Of a stretch of 51,346 bases of DNA, positions 42,168 to 48,951 are shown piece after piece. Location of the stretch: NCBI RefSeq assembly GCF_016899855.1, contig NZ_JACJJG010000014.1, positions 1 to 51,346 of the forward strand, written 5' to 3'. Source of the stretch: Marseilla massiliensis (GTDB taxonomy: Bacteria; Bacteroidota; Bacteroidia; Bacteroidales; Bacteroidaceae). The position numbers were made by a program, and so were the translations under genes. Every line of letters begins with the position of its first letter. Position 1 is the stretch's first letter. The notes under the pieces were generated by a model that was not told where the DNA came from, did not search any database, and saw only the letters and a program-made list of their open reading frames with translations.

Positions 42168-42736
42168 AAGCGTTGATGGCAGAACCGTCATTCAATGGAA
42201 TGAGGCTTGTAGGCGGAACGTCATTGGCACTACAGTACGGACACAGGCAATCTGTAGACATTGACATGTTCGGAATATTTAGCCCTGATGCAAGCGCAAT
42301 GTCCGAACGTTTGAAAAAACTTGGGCAAACCTTCGTTGTCAAAGAATCTGAACGGATTAAGATTTATACGATTAACGGTATTAAAGTTGACTTTGTTGAT
42401 TACGGAAATTACCCTTGGATTGACGATGTTATTATAGAAAATGGACTGAGATTGGCTTCACCTAAAGACATCGCCGCAATGAAAATCAACGCTATTGAAG
42501 GTCGAGGAACTAAGAAAGACTTTATTGATGTGTATTTTCTTTTGCAACATTATTCCTTGAATCAACTACTTGACTTTTACGCGAAGAAATATCCCGAACA
42601 TAGTATTTTCCGTGCCTTGATGAGCCTGACATACTATGAAGACGCCAATATGCAGCCTATGCCGAAAATGTTTTCAGATATTACCTGGAACAAAATCAAA
42701 GAAAAGATAACGTCGGAAGTAAAAAAATTTAAATAG
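42122..42736 (+). CDS. AbiEii/AbiGii-family nucleotidyltransferase toxin
   Basis: A 204-residue nucleotidyltransferase. The metal-binding signature is GGTSLALQYGHRQSVDIDMF (GGT/S then D-I-D), followed by a third acidic region in KVDFVDYGNY and the AbiEii motif ASPKDIAAMKINAIEGRGTK, then KDFIDVYFLL. AbiEii proteins are type IV toxins or abortive-infection effectors that transfer nucleotides to RNA. It looks intact, overlaps its partner gene, and together the two interrupt the regulator-ATPase arrangement. Confidence 0.88.
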   Translation: MLSFQTIEPDTLELLKALMAEPSFNGMRLVGGTSLALQYGHRQSVDIDMFGIFSPDASAMSERLKKLGQTFVVKESERIKIYTINGIKVDFVDYGNYPWIDDVIIENGLRLASPKDIAAMKINAIEGRGTKKDFIDVYFLLQHYSLNQLLDFYAKKYPEHSIFRALMSLTYYEDANMQPMPKMFSDITWNKIKEKITSEVKKFK

Positions 42737-42812
42737 GAATATCATCTATAACCATACCAAATCTTATAAATCTTTTCCATAATTCCATAACACTTTATAT
42801 ATAAAAACGGAG

Positions 42813-42820
42813 TAACTTTG
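42813..42820 (+). promoter_or_regulatory. Bacteroidota -7 promoter element (P1B-type ATPase)
   Basis: TAACTTTG matches TAnnTTTG and lies 23 nt before the ATPase ATG, so the ATPase has its own promoter separate from the toxin pair. Confidence 0.7.
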
Positions 42821-42843
42821 CCGTCGGAACAAACTATAAGAAA

Positions 42844-44742
42844 ATGGAAAAGAAGACTATCGCCGTAACAGGCATGGCGTGCGCCGGGTGCGCCGCCAAC
42901 GTTGAGAGGCGCCTTAACCAGCTCGACGGCATTGAGTCGGCCGCCGTCAACTTCGCCGCCCGCACCGCCTTGGTGGAATACGACCCGCAGGTCATCACGC
43001 CAAAGACGATGAAAGAGGAGATTGAAAAGGTTGGTTACGGCCTCATTATAGACGAAGACGAGTCGGTAACGGCCATCGAACAAACGGAATACCGCCGTCT
43101 CTTGAAAAGGCTTATAACATCGTGGATACTGGCATTGCTCACCATGTGCATTTCGATGGGCTGGCTCAACATCGGCTCAAAGGACGTTGCCAACCAGACA
43201 ATGCTCATCATCGCCCTGGTAAACCTTGTTTATTGCGGCCGCCAGTTTTATGTAAACACATGGCACCAACTGCGCCACGGAATGGCCAACATGGACACTC
43301 TGGTGGCCATGAGTACGTTTATCTCGTTCGTGTTCAGCGTGTTCAACACCTTCTGGGGCGACAGTTTCTGGGGTTCAAGAGGTATCGTTAACCACACATA
43401 TTACGACGCTTCGGTCATGATTATCACGTTCGTGCTTACAGGACGTGCACTCGAGGAGAGGGCAAAAAAGAGCACTGCGTCGGCCATCCGAGCGCTAATG
43501 GGACTTGCGCCAAAGACTGCCCATCTTGTAAACGGTGACCAGACAGTCGACGTGCCGATAGCAACGCTCGAACGGGGCGACATCATCGAGATACGCCCGG
43601 GCGAGAAAGTGCCGGTAGACGGAACGGTAACTACCGGCGAGGCGTATATCGACGAAAGCATGATAACGGGCGAGCCGACACCCGCCCTGAGGCAAAACGG
43701 CGACAAGGTGTTCGCCGGAACCATCGTGAAACAAGGCTCGCTGCGCTTCCGCGCGATGGCCGTCGGAGCGGATACAATGCTCTCACAGATAATAAAGATG
43801 GTGCAAGAGGCGCAAGGAAGCAAGGCTCCCGTGCAACGTGTGGTCGACAAAATAGCCCTCGTTTTCGTGCCCGTGGTGCTCGGTCTGTCTGTTCTTACCT
43901 TTATATTATGGTACGCCATAGGGGGCAGCGGCCAGCTTCCGCACGCCATATTGTCGGCGGTGTCGGTGCTTGTGATAGCCTGTCCGTGCGCACTCGGCCT
44001 GGCTACGCCCACCGCCTTGATGGTAGGCATAGGCAAAGCGGCACAGAAGAACATCCTCATCAAGGACGCCACGGCGCTTGAGAACATACGGAAGATAGAC
44101 GCGTTAGTCATCGACAAGACGGGGACGCTAACTATTCCCAACAAGGACGTTGACTTTACAAAGGCAGATTCGTTGTCGCTCGACGAGCGCGAAACGCTCA
44201 AACCTTACGCCTGCGAGGCCATGGAGGCGCTCCAGGAGGAGGGAATCGAGGTGTACATGATGAGCGGCGACAAGGACGAAGCCGCCAAATACTGGGCCGA
44301 CAAGGCGGGAATAAAGCACTACCGCAGCAAGGTTATGCCGCAGGACAAGGAGGACATGGTAAGGCAACTACAAGCCGAGGGCAAGCACGTAGCCATGGTT
44401 GGCGACGGTATTAACGACACCCAGGCGCTGGCCGCGGCCGACGTGAGCATCGCGATGGGCAAAGGCACCGACATAGCGATGGACGTGGCCCAAGTAACTC
44501 TTATGGGAACGGACCTCCGACGCATACCTGACGCCATCAGGTTGTCACGTGCCACGGTGGGTATGATAAAGCAAAACCTCTTCTGGGCGTTCATCTATAA
44601 CGTCATCTGCATACCTCTCGCCGCCGGCCTGCCTTACGTTTTCGGCGCCGAATGGCAGATAACGCCAATGTGGGCAAGCGCTCTCATGGCCTTTTCGAGC
44701 ATTAGCGTAGTACTGAATAGCCTAAGGCTATACTTTAAATAA
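42844..44742 (+). CDS. P1B-type heavy-metal ATPase lacking most of the nucleotide-binding domain
   Basis: A 632-residue CopA-like transporter with an N-terminal HMA domain (GMACAGCAANVE, C13 and C16), an actuator TGE loop (275-277), the CPC metal site (C380, C382), the phosphorylation motif D424-KTGTLT, the P-domain aspartate in MSGDK (D476) and the hinge GDGINDTQALAAADVSIAMG. Only 52 residues separate D424 from D476, against about 145 in typical CopA; the N-domain with its HP motif and glycine loop is absent. The frame is intact across the joint. Cu(I) as substrate is inferred from CPC. The stop codon lies in a word-repeat inverted repeat. Confidence 0.9.
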   Translation: MEKKTIAVTGMACAGCAANVERRLNQLDGIESAAVNFAARTALVEYDPQVITPKTMKEEIEKVGYGLIIDEDESVTAIEQTEYRRLLKRLITSWILALLTMCISMGWLNIGSKDVANQTMLIIALVNLVYCGRQFYVNTWHQLRHGMANMDTLVAMSTFISFVFSVFNTFWGDSFWGSRGIVNHTYYDASVMIITFVLTGRALEERAKKSTASAIRALMGLAPKTAHLVNGDQTVDVPIATLERGDIIEIRPGEKVPVDGTVTTGEAYIDESMITGEPTPALRQNGDKVFAGTIVKQGSLRFRAMAVGADTMLSQIIKMVQEAQGSKAPVQRVVDKIALVFVPVVLGLSVLTFILWYAIGGSGQLPHAILSAVSVLVIACPCALGLATPTALMVGIGKAAQKNILIKDATALENIRKIDALVIDKTGTLTIPNKDVDFTKADSLSLDERETLKPYACEAMEALQEEGIEVYMMSGDKDEAAKYWADKAGIKHYRSKVMPQDKEDMVRQLQAEGKHVAMVGDGINDTQALAAADVSIAMGKGTDIAMDVAQVTLMGTDLRRIPDAIRLSRATVGMIKQNLFWAFIYNVICIPLAAGLPYVFGAEWQITPMWASALMAFSSISVVLNSLRLYFK

Positions 44743-44834
44743 TTAAGAATTAAGAGTGAAGAATTAAGAAAATATGCCTTGAACGCTTGTCAACAAAGGT
44801 ATTTTTCTTAATTCTTCACTCTTAATTCTTAATT
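44741..44834. repeat. AT-rich word-repeat inverted repeat between convergent genes
   Basis: The left arm 44741-44772 and right arm 44803-44834 are perfect reverse complements over 32 nt. The word is TTAAGAA/TGAAGAA; the variant G in the left arm is matched by C in the right. The left arm begins within the stop codon of the ATPase gene and the right arm ends 7 nt before the stop of the outer-membrane protein gene. Confidence 0.8.
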
Positions 44835-44840
44835 CCCTTA

Positions 44841-45524
44841 TCACCGTCTTTCCGCCGAAACGGTTACTTGGATACTGAATTTCGGGTTAAAATTATATTT
44901 CACCGCCGCACCGATACGGTCGCCGGCGTTGCTCATGTCGTAAAGAGGCATGGGGATAAACTTGTTTGTCAGCGACTTCTGTCCGAACAGATAGCCCTCC
45001 CAATGCTCGTTGAACTTATATCCGAGCACGGCGTTAAGGCCTGCGTCGTGGTAAGCGTCGTGCGCCCAATACAGGTTGTTCAGGTAGCCGCCGACGGCAA
45101 GCGAGAGCTTGTTTGTCAACGGAACGGCGTACATTGCGGATATGCTGTTGGTAAAGCCGGTGCCGCTCCACGGGCCGTCGCCGAACGAGGCGAACACCGA
45201 AGCGCCAAGACTTACGTTTAGTCCCTTGTGCAATTGCCAGTCATACCACCCCATCCAACTGTACGGATACATGTTGATGTAAGTCTGGCCATAACGGTTC
45301 AGCACGGGCAGGTGCAGCGAGTCAGCCTCAGCAAGCGGCTCTCCCCGATAACCGTCGTACACATATATGTCGGTTGGAGCGTCCGTCCCGCCGATAATCC
45401 TTTGGTCTACGGGCATGCCAACAACGGCTGACGTGTCCTTCAACTCCACCCTATCGCCCACCTCCTGCGCACCTACGGCAACGCAAAAGGCGCAAAATAA
45501 CACTATGGAAAACAATCGTTTCAT
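44841..45524 (-). CDS. Putative outer-membrane beta-barrel protein
   Basis: A 227-residue protein. Starting at 45524 gives a signal peptide (MKRLFSIVLFCAFCVAVGAQ). The body has a proline-rich start, then alternating aromatic strands (YINMYPYSWMGWYDWQLHKG, LSLAVGGYLNNLYW, GAAVKYNFNPKFSIQVTVSA) typical of small Bacteroidales barrels. No close named family is recognised. It converges on the P1B-type ATPase gene; a role in metal export or sensing would be guesswork. The promoter at 45531-45538 leaves almost no leader. Confidence 0.75.
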   Translation of the reverse strand: MKRLFSIVLFCAFCVAVGAQEVGDRVELKDTSAVVGMPVDQRIIGGTDAPTDIYVYDGYRGEPLAEADSLHLPVLNRYGQTYINMYPYSWMGWYDWQLHKGLNVSLGASVFASFGDGPWSGTGFTNSISAMYAVPLTNKLSLAVGGYLNNLYWAHDAYHDAGLNAVLGYKFNEHWEGYLFGQKSLTNKFIPMPLYDMSNAGDRIGAAVKYNFNPKFSIQVTVSAERR

Positions 45525-45530
45525 CAATCG

Positions 45531-45538
45531 CAAAGTTA
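45531..45538 (-). promoter_or_regulatory. Promoter of the outer-membrane protein, near-leaderless
   Basis: The minus strand reads TAACTTTG, and the ATG at 45524 follows after 6 nt, so the mRNA probably begins at or next to the start codon. Confidence 0.65.
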
Positions 45539-45656
45539 CTTCCATACCGTGAAAAAACAAAACCGACAAACCGTTTTTTTGTTTTAATTATCCTTTCCAA
45601 CCCCTGTTTTTTGATTAATTCACAACATCCTGACAATCAACGCATTACCTCCTACC

Positions 45657-45744
45657 CTGCAAAACACGGCCTTTTAGGCGATAAAAGGCCGTCAATCGCA
45701 CGCCAAAAGACCGTCTCTTGCAACACGAAAGACGGCCTTTTGCA
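45657..45744. repeat. 22-nt palindromic-unit array, copy 7
   Basis: Four units begin at 45657, 45679, 45701 and 45723, with cores AACACGGCCTTTT, AAAGGCCGTC, AAAGACCGTCTCT and AAAGACGGCCTTTT. Unlike most copies it lies between divergently read genes. Confidence 0.82.
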
Positions 45745-45889
45745 AAACCATAAAATATGACCTGATTTACATTGATTGCCAAACGGCAAAGTAAGTACGT
45801 ACAAACGATTACGCACACAGTAATGACATGATATTTAATTCACCATAACGCATCACGATAATCACCGAAAAATAAAATCACGGCAACGC

Positions 45890-45920
45890 TTGGATGTTTG
45901 GAGGAAAACGCCTAACTTTG
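45890..45920 (+). promoter_or_regulatory. Promoter of the DUF3791/DUF3990 module
   Basis: TTG (45890-45892), a 20-nt spacer and TAACTTTG (45913-45920). It lies 37 nt before the ATG at 45957 and excludes the longer frame that begins at 45894. Confidence 0.7.
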
Positions 45921-45956
45921 CAACAAGCACATATAAATTTGGGTTACGATACAGAA

Positions 45957-46178
45957 ATGGATAAAGACCAACAAAACCGAATTACATATACGGTGTATTG
46001 CATCAACGCCTTTGCCGAACGCTATAGGCTCACGGCAAAGCAGGCTTTCGCTTACCTGGACAGGTTCGGCGGCATGGCTTTTCTCGAAGATTGCTACGAA
46101 GCCGAACACCAACTCTCCATAATTGACGCGGTAAACGACCTTACGCAAGTGTGCAGAAACCAAGGAGGGAAACTGTAA
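45957..46178 (+). CDS. DUF3791-type small protein (putative antitoxin)
   Basis: A 73-residue protein. RITYTVYCINAFAERYRLT, then AKQAFAYLDRFGGMAFLEDC and YEAEHQLS are the DUF3791 pattern (helical, with a conserved tail EAEH). DUF3791 genes often sit next to DUF3990 genes, as here. Its stop codon shares a base with the next ATG (TAATG), preceded by AAGGAGGG, a strong Shine-Dalgarno that is unusual in this window. An antitoxin or partner role is inferred from the arrangement. Confidence 0.8.
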   Translation: MDKDQQNRITYTVYCINAFAERYRLTAKQAFAYLDRFGGMAFLEDCYEAEHQLSIIDAVNDLTQVCRNQGGKL

Positions 46179-46663
46179 TGATAAAATTATATCATGGATC
46201 TAACGTCAAGATTACGACTATAGACCTAAGCCTTTGTAATCCAAACAAAGACTTCGGACAAGGATTTTACCTCACCGACATACGGGAACAAGCCGAACAA
46301 ATGGCAATACGAAGAACGAGAATAACAGGTGAAGGTACGCCAACAATATCGACGTTTGAATTTGACGAAACACTGCTTGGAAGCAAGGAACTTAATGTCA
46401 AGATGTTTGATAAGCCAAACAAGGAATGGGCATTATTCATATTAGCCAACCGCAACAACAAAAAGCAAAAGGTTAAAAACGATTACGACATCGTGGTAGG
46501 TCCTATAGCTGACGATGGCGTTGCGTTCCAACTTGAGCGTTACGTCAAGCACATGATTTCACTTAACGCCTTGGTTAAAGAACTCACTTATAGGCATTTG
46601 AACCGCCAATACTTCTTTGGCACGGAATCATCAATATCTAAACTGAAAGCAATAAATGACTGA
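46178..46663 (+). CDS. DUF3990 protein, predicted ADP-ribosyltransferase fold
   Basis: A 161-residue protein starting MIKLYHGSNVKITTIDLS. YHGS, then FGQGFYLTDIREQAEQMA, match the DUF3990 pattern, whose HG...GFYxT arrangement resembles the H-Y of the ADP-ribosyltransferase superfamily. The catalytic acidic position cannot be fixed by eye (candidates near IVVGPIADDGVAF or the C-terminal half). If active, it would modify a protein or nucleic acid using NAD and need the neighbours as antitoxins. It overlaps both neighbours (1 nt and 8 nt). Confidence 0.82.
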   Translation: MIKLYHGSNVKITTIDLSLCNPNKDFGQGFYLTDIREQAEQMAIRRTRITGEGTPTISTFEFDETLLGSKELNVKMFDKPNKEWALFILANRNNKKQKVKNDYDIVVGPIADDGVAFQLERYVKHMISLNALVKELTYRHLNRQYFFGTESSISKLKAIND

Positions 46664-46874
46664 CCGGCAACAATTTCTTATAGATACGATAATTGAGGGG
46701 ATGGCTTCATACCTCATGGAGGACAGGGGCGTATCGCTGACTGACGCCTTGAAAACAATATACAACTCAACTTTGTACGAAAAAATAACCGATACCGAAA
46801 CCGGACTTTACTATCAAAGTCCAAGATATAACTATAACATACTGATAAAAGAACTGGATTTTGGCAAACCATAA
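46656..46874 (+). CDS. Third small gene of the DUF3990 module
   Basis: A 72-residue protein (MTDRQQFLIDTIIEGMASYL...SLTDALKTIYNSTLYEKITD). It starts in an 8-nt overlap with the DUF3990 stop and resembles the small partners commonly found in such clusters. No catalytic residues are visible. Its middle, FLIDTIIEGMASYLMED and ALKTIYNS, could form a helical pair like DUF3791, suggesting a second, divergent antitoxin. Confidence 0.65.
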   Translation: MTDRQQFLIDTIIEGMASYLMEDRGVSLTDALKTIYNSTLYEKITDTETGLYYQSPRYNYNILIKELDFGKP

Positions 46875-46904
46875 TCAAACATTTCAAACTAAAACCTACG
46901 ACAA

Positions 46905-47777
46905 ATGAATTTCTTTAAGGCACTATTCGGCGGCAAGGAAGAGAAGCCGGAGGACAGGAAACGGGCGGAAGAGGAGCGAGACTTCGACGTACTTAAATAC
47001 GACGGCGTGCGCGCCTTGCGCTCCGGTCAGCATGACTACGCTATACAATGCTTCAACCATGCCCTCGGGATGAAGGAGGACTTGGAGATACGCGACTATA
47101 TGTCGCAGGCGCTGATACGGGCAGACCGCCTACCGGAGGCTTACGAACAGCTGATGAAAATTGCCGAGGCGCAACCCGACAACCTGCAGGTGCTGATACG
47201 CATGGCCAACGTTGCGTACATGATGGAGGACTACACGGCCGTGGCCGACGCCTCGGAGAAAGCCCTGATGATAGACGACAAATGCGTGGAGGCGCTGTTC
47301 TTCTACGCCAAAGCGTGCATTGGACACGGCGACACGACCAATGCCGTGGCCATGCTGACCAAGGCAATCGGCCTGAAACCCGACTATACGGAGGCCTACC
47401 TGCTGCGCGGGGAAACGCTGCTAAGCGCCGGCGAAACGGCTGAAGCCGACGAGGACGCATGCCGACTGATGAAAGAACATCCCGAGAATGAGGACATACT
47501 TATACTGAAAGCCCGTATCGAAAGGGCTAAAGGTAATCCGTCGGAAGCAATATCGTATTACGGCAAGGCCATAGACACCAACCCCTTCAACGCCAACGCA
47601 TACCGTGAGCGCGGCAAACTGAGAATCGACAACGGCGACGAAAGCGGCGGACAGGCTGACTACAGGCAAGCCAAAGAGCTGGAGGAACAGCAGAACGCGG
47701 GTAATGAGAAACAGGACATCGAGAACGAAATAAAAGATAAGTACAAATCAATAGACCCGTACGGCGTGTTCTCTTGA
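46905..47777 (+). CDS. Tetratricopeptide-repeat protein
   Basis: A 290-residue protein with about six or seven TPR units from residue 30 to 265 (for example GVRALRSGQHDYAIQCFNHA, AYEQLMKIAEAQPDNLQVLI, ALFFYAKACIGHGDTTNAVA). The N-terminus FFKALFGGKEEKPEDRKRAE is charged, and there is no signal peptide, so it is cytoplasmic. TPRs bind partner proteins; the partner is unknown. It starts 30 nt after the DUF3990 module but lacks overlap with it. Confidence 0.88.
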   Translation: MNFFKALFGGKEEKPEDRKRAEEERDFDVLKYDGVRALRSGQHDYAIQCFNHALGMKEDLEIRDYMSQALIRADRLPEAYEQLMKIAEAQPDNLQVLIRMANVAYMMEDYTAVADASEKALMIDDKCVEALFFYAKACIGHGDTTNAVAMLTKAIGLKPDYTEAYLLRGETLLSAGETAEADEDACRLMKEHPENEDILILKARIERAKGNPSEAISYYGKAIDTNPFNANAYRERGKLRIDNGDESGGQADYRQAKELEEQQNAGNEKQDIENEIKDKYKSIDPYGVFS

Positions 47778-47846
47778 CGATATAACATTATTATAATATG
47801 AGGAACGAAAATATGAAAGGACAAGTCAAACTTTTCATATAAAATG

Positions 47847-47878
47847 TTTGTTTGTTTCAATTAAAAGTTATATTTTTG
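47847..47878 (+). promoter_or_regulatory. Promoter of the aromatic amino acid operon
   Basis: TTTG (47847-47850), a 20-nt spacer, and TATTTTTG (47871-47878) match both elements of a Bacteroidota promoter. Transcription would start near 47884, 20 nt before the leader peptide. Confidence 0.8.
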
Positions 47879-47903
47879 CAACGAAATAACAAAAATAACG
47901 ACA

Positions 47904-47981
47904 ATGTACAACAATAACGCATCTTTCTTTTACTTTTATTTTTACTTTGCAGGGCACTGTGAAGCGGGAAGTTGCGTGTAA
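47904..47981 (+). CDS. Phe/Tyr leader peptide of the pheA operon
   Basis: A 25-residue leader, M-YNNNASFFYFYFYFAGHC and a short tail, with five Phe and four Tyr codons; residues 8-15 are all aromatic. It lies between the promoter and the terminator in front of pheA. Scarce charged tRNA-Phe or tRNA-Tyr should stall the ribosome at 47925-47948, leaving segment A (47958-47969) free. Ribosomes that reach the stop codon at 47979-47981 would cover segment A. This is the classical design of translation-coupled attenuation. The reading is from sequence; activity is inferred. Confidence 0.9.
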   Translation: MYNNNASFFYFYFYFAGHCEAGSCV

Positions 47982-48038
47982 ATTTCAACTTAAGACAAGG
48001 TAATCTTTTAGAAAGATACGATAAAGTCCCGCTTCACA
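47958..48038 (+). promoter_or_regulatory. Antiterminator pairing in the pheA leader
   Basis: Segment A (47958-47969, TGTGAAGCGGGA) is a perfect 12-nt reverse complement of segment B (48027-48038, TCCCGCTTCACA). Segment B is also the 5' arm of the terminator, so A:B pairing and the terminator exclude one another. Segment A lies within the leader-peptide codons. Confidence 0.88.
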
Positions 48039-48060
48039 ATGTTGAGGCGGGACTTTTAGT
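48023..48060 (+). terminator. Attenuator terminator upstream of pheA
   Basis: AAAGTCCCGC (48023-48032) pairs with GCGGGACTTT (48047-48056) over 10 bp, followed by TAGTTTT. It ends 28 nt before the pheA start and would stop transcription when the leader peptide is fully translated. Confidence 0.88.
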
Positions 48061-48087
48061 TTTAACATAACAGAGAAAGAAAGGTAT

Positions 48088-48951
48088 ATGAAGAGAATAG
48101 CGATACAGGGTGCCGTCGGTTCGTTTCACGACATAGCGGCCCACCAGTATTTCAATAACGAACAGATACAGCTGATATGCTGCTCAACGTTCGAGCAGGT
48201 GTTCGAGAACATCAAGCGCGACCCTACGGTCATCGGAATGCTCGCCATAGAGAACACCATTGCCGGTTCGCTGCTGCATAACTACGAACTGCTGCGCGAC
48301 TCGAGCACAACCATCGTCGGGGAGCACAAGTTGCACATAGAGCATAGTATCTGTTGCCTGCCCGAAGACTCGTGGGACACGGTGCGTGAGGTACACTCCC
48401 ACCCCGTAGCACTGATGCAATGCCGCGGCTTCCTGGCCAACCATCCGGCACTGAAAGCCGTCGAGGCCGAGGATACCGCAGGCGCGGCAGAGCTTATCGC
48501 CAGGCAACAGTGCCGCGGATGGGCTGCCATCTGCAACGCCGCGGCCGCCAAGCTGTACGGCATGAAGATACTCCAGGAGTCGATAGAGGACAACAAGCAC
48601 AACTTCACGAGGTTCCTCGTGGTGAGCAATCCCAACAAGGCCGACTTCTTAAGGCCGCTGGAGACAGTCAATAAGGCCAGCCTCGTGTTCTCGCTTCCTC
48701 ACGAGGAGGGCAGCCTCTCGCAAGTGCTGAGCATATTATACTTCTATAAAATAAACCTCACTAAAATCCAGTCGCTGCCCATTATCGGGCACGAATGGGA
48801 GTATATGTTCTACGTTGACGTAACATTCAACAACCTTACTCGCTACCGGCAGAGCATAGACGCGATAATGCCGCTGACAAAAGAACTTAAAGTTTTAGGA
48901 GAATACAAAGATGACGGAAAGCAAACAGACATCCAATATCAAGCCTGCTGA
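48088..48951 (+). CDS. pheA: Prephenate dehydratase
   Basis: Converts prephenate to phenylpyruvate. The N-terminal catalytic domain has IQGAVGSFHDIAA and VIGMLAIENTIAGSLLHNYEL, and the family threonine motif near NFTRFLVVS. The C-terminal ACT domain (about 200-280) has KASLVFSLPHEEGSLSQVLSI and KIQSLPIIGHEWEYMFYVD, the ESRP-like Phe-binding site being altered (LTKIQSLP), which hints at changed or lost feedback inhibition. There is no chorismate mutase domain. It overlaps the aminotransferase gene by 41 nt. Confidence 0.95.
   Translation: MKRIAIQGAVGSFHDIAAHQYFNNEQIQLICCSTFEQVFENIKRDPTVIGMLAIENTIAGSLLHNYELLRDSSTTIVGEHKLHIEHSICCLPEDSWDTVREVHSHPVALMQCRGFLANHPALKAVEAEDTAGAAELIARQQCRGWAAICNAAAAKLYGMKILQESIEDNKHNFTRFLVVSNPNKADFLRPLETVNKASLVFSLPHEEGSLSQVLSILYFYKINLTKIQSLPIIGHEWEYMFYVDVTFNNLTRYRQSIDAIMPLTKELKVLGEYKDDGKQTDIQYQAC

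Larger units (their letters stand above)
45525..45956. other. Divergent intergenic region with 22-nt array
   Basis: A 432-base gap between the outer-membrane protein gene and the DUF3791 gene. It holds a promoter on each strand and the array at 45657-45744. I see nothing else in it. Confidence 0.5.

Noticed and set aside
45894..45956. Upstream extension of the DUF3791 gene
   Set aside because: It runs through the promoter element at 45913-45920, and the DUF3791 pattern starts at 45957.
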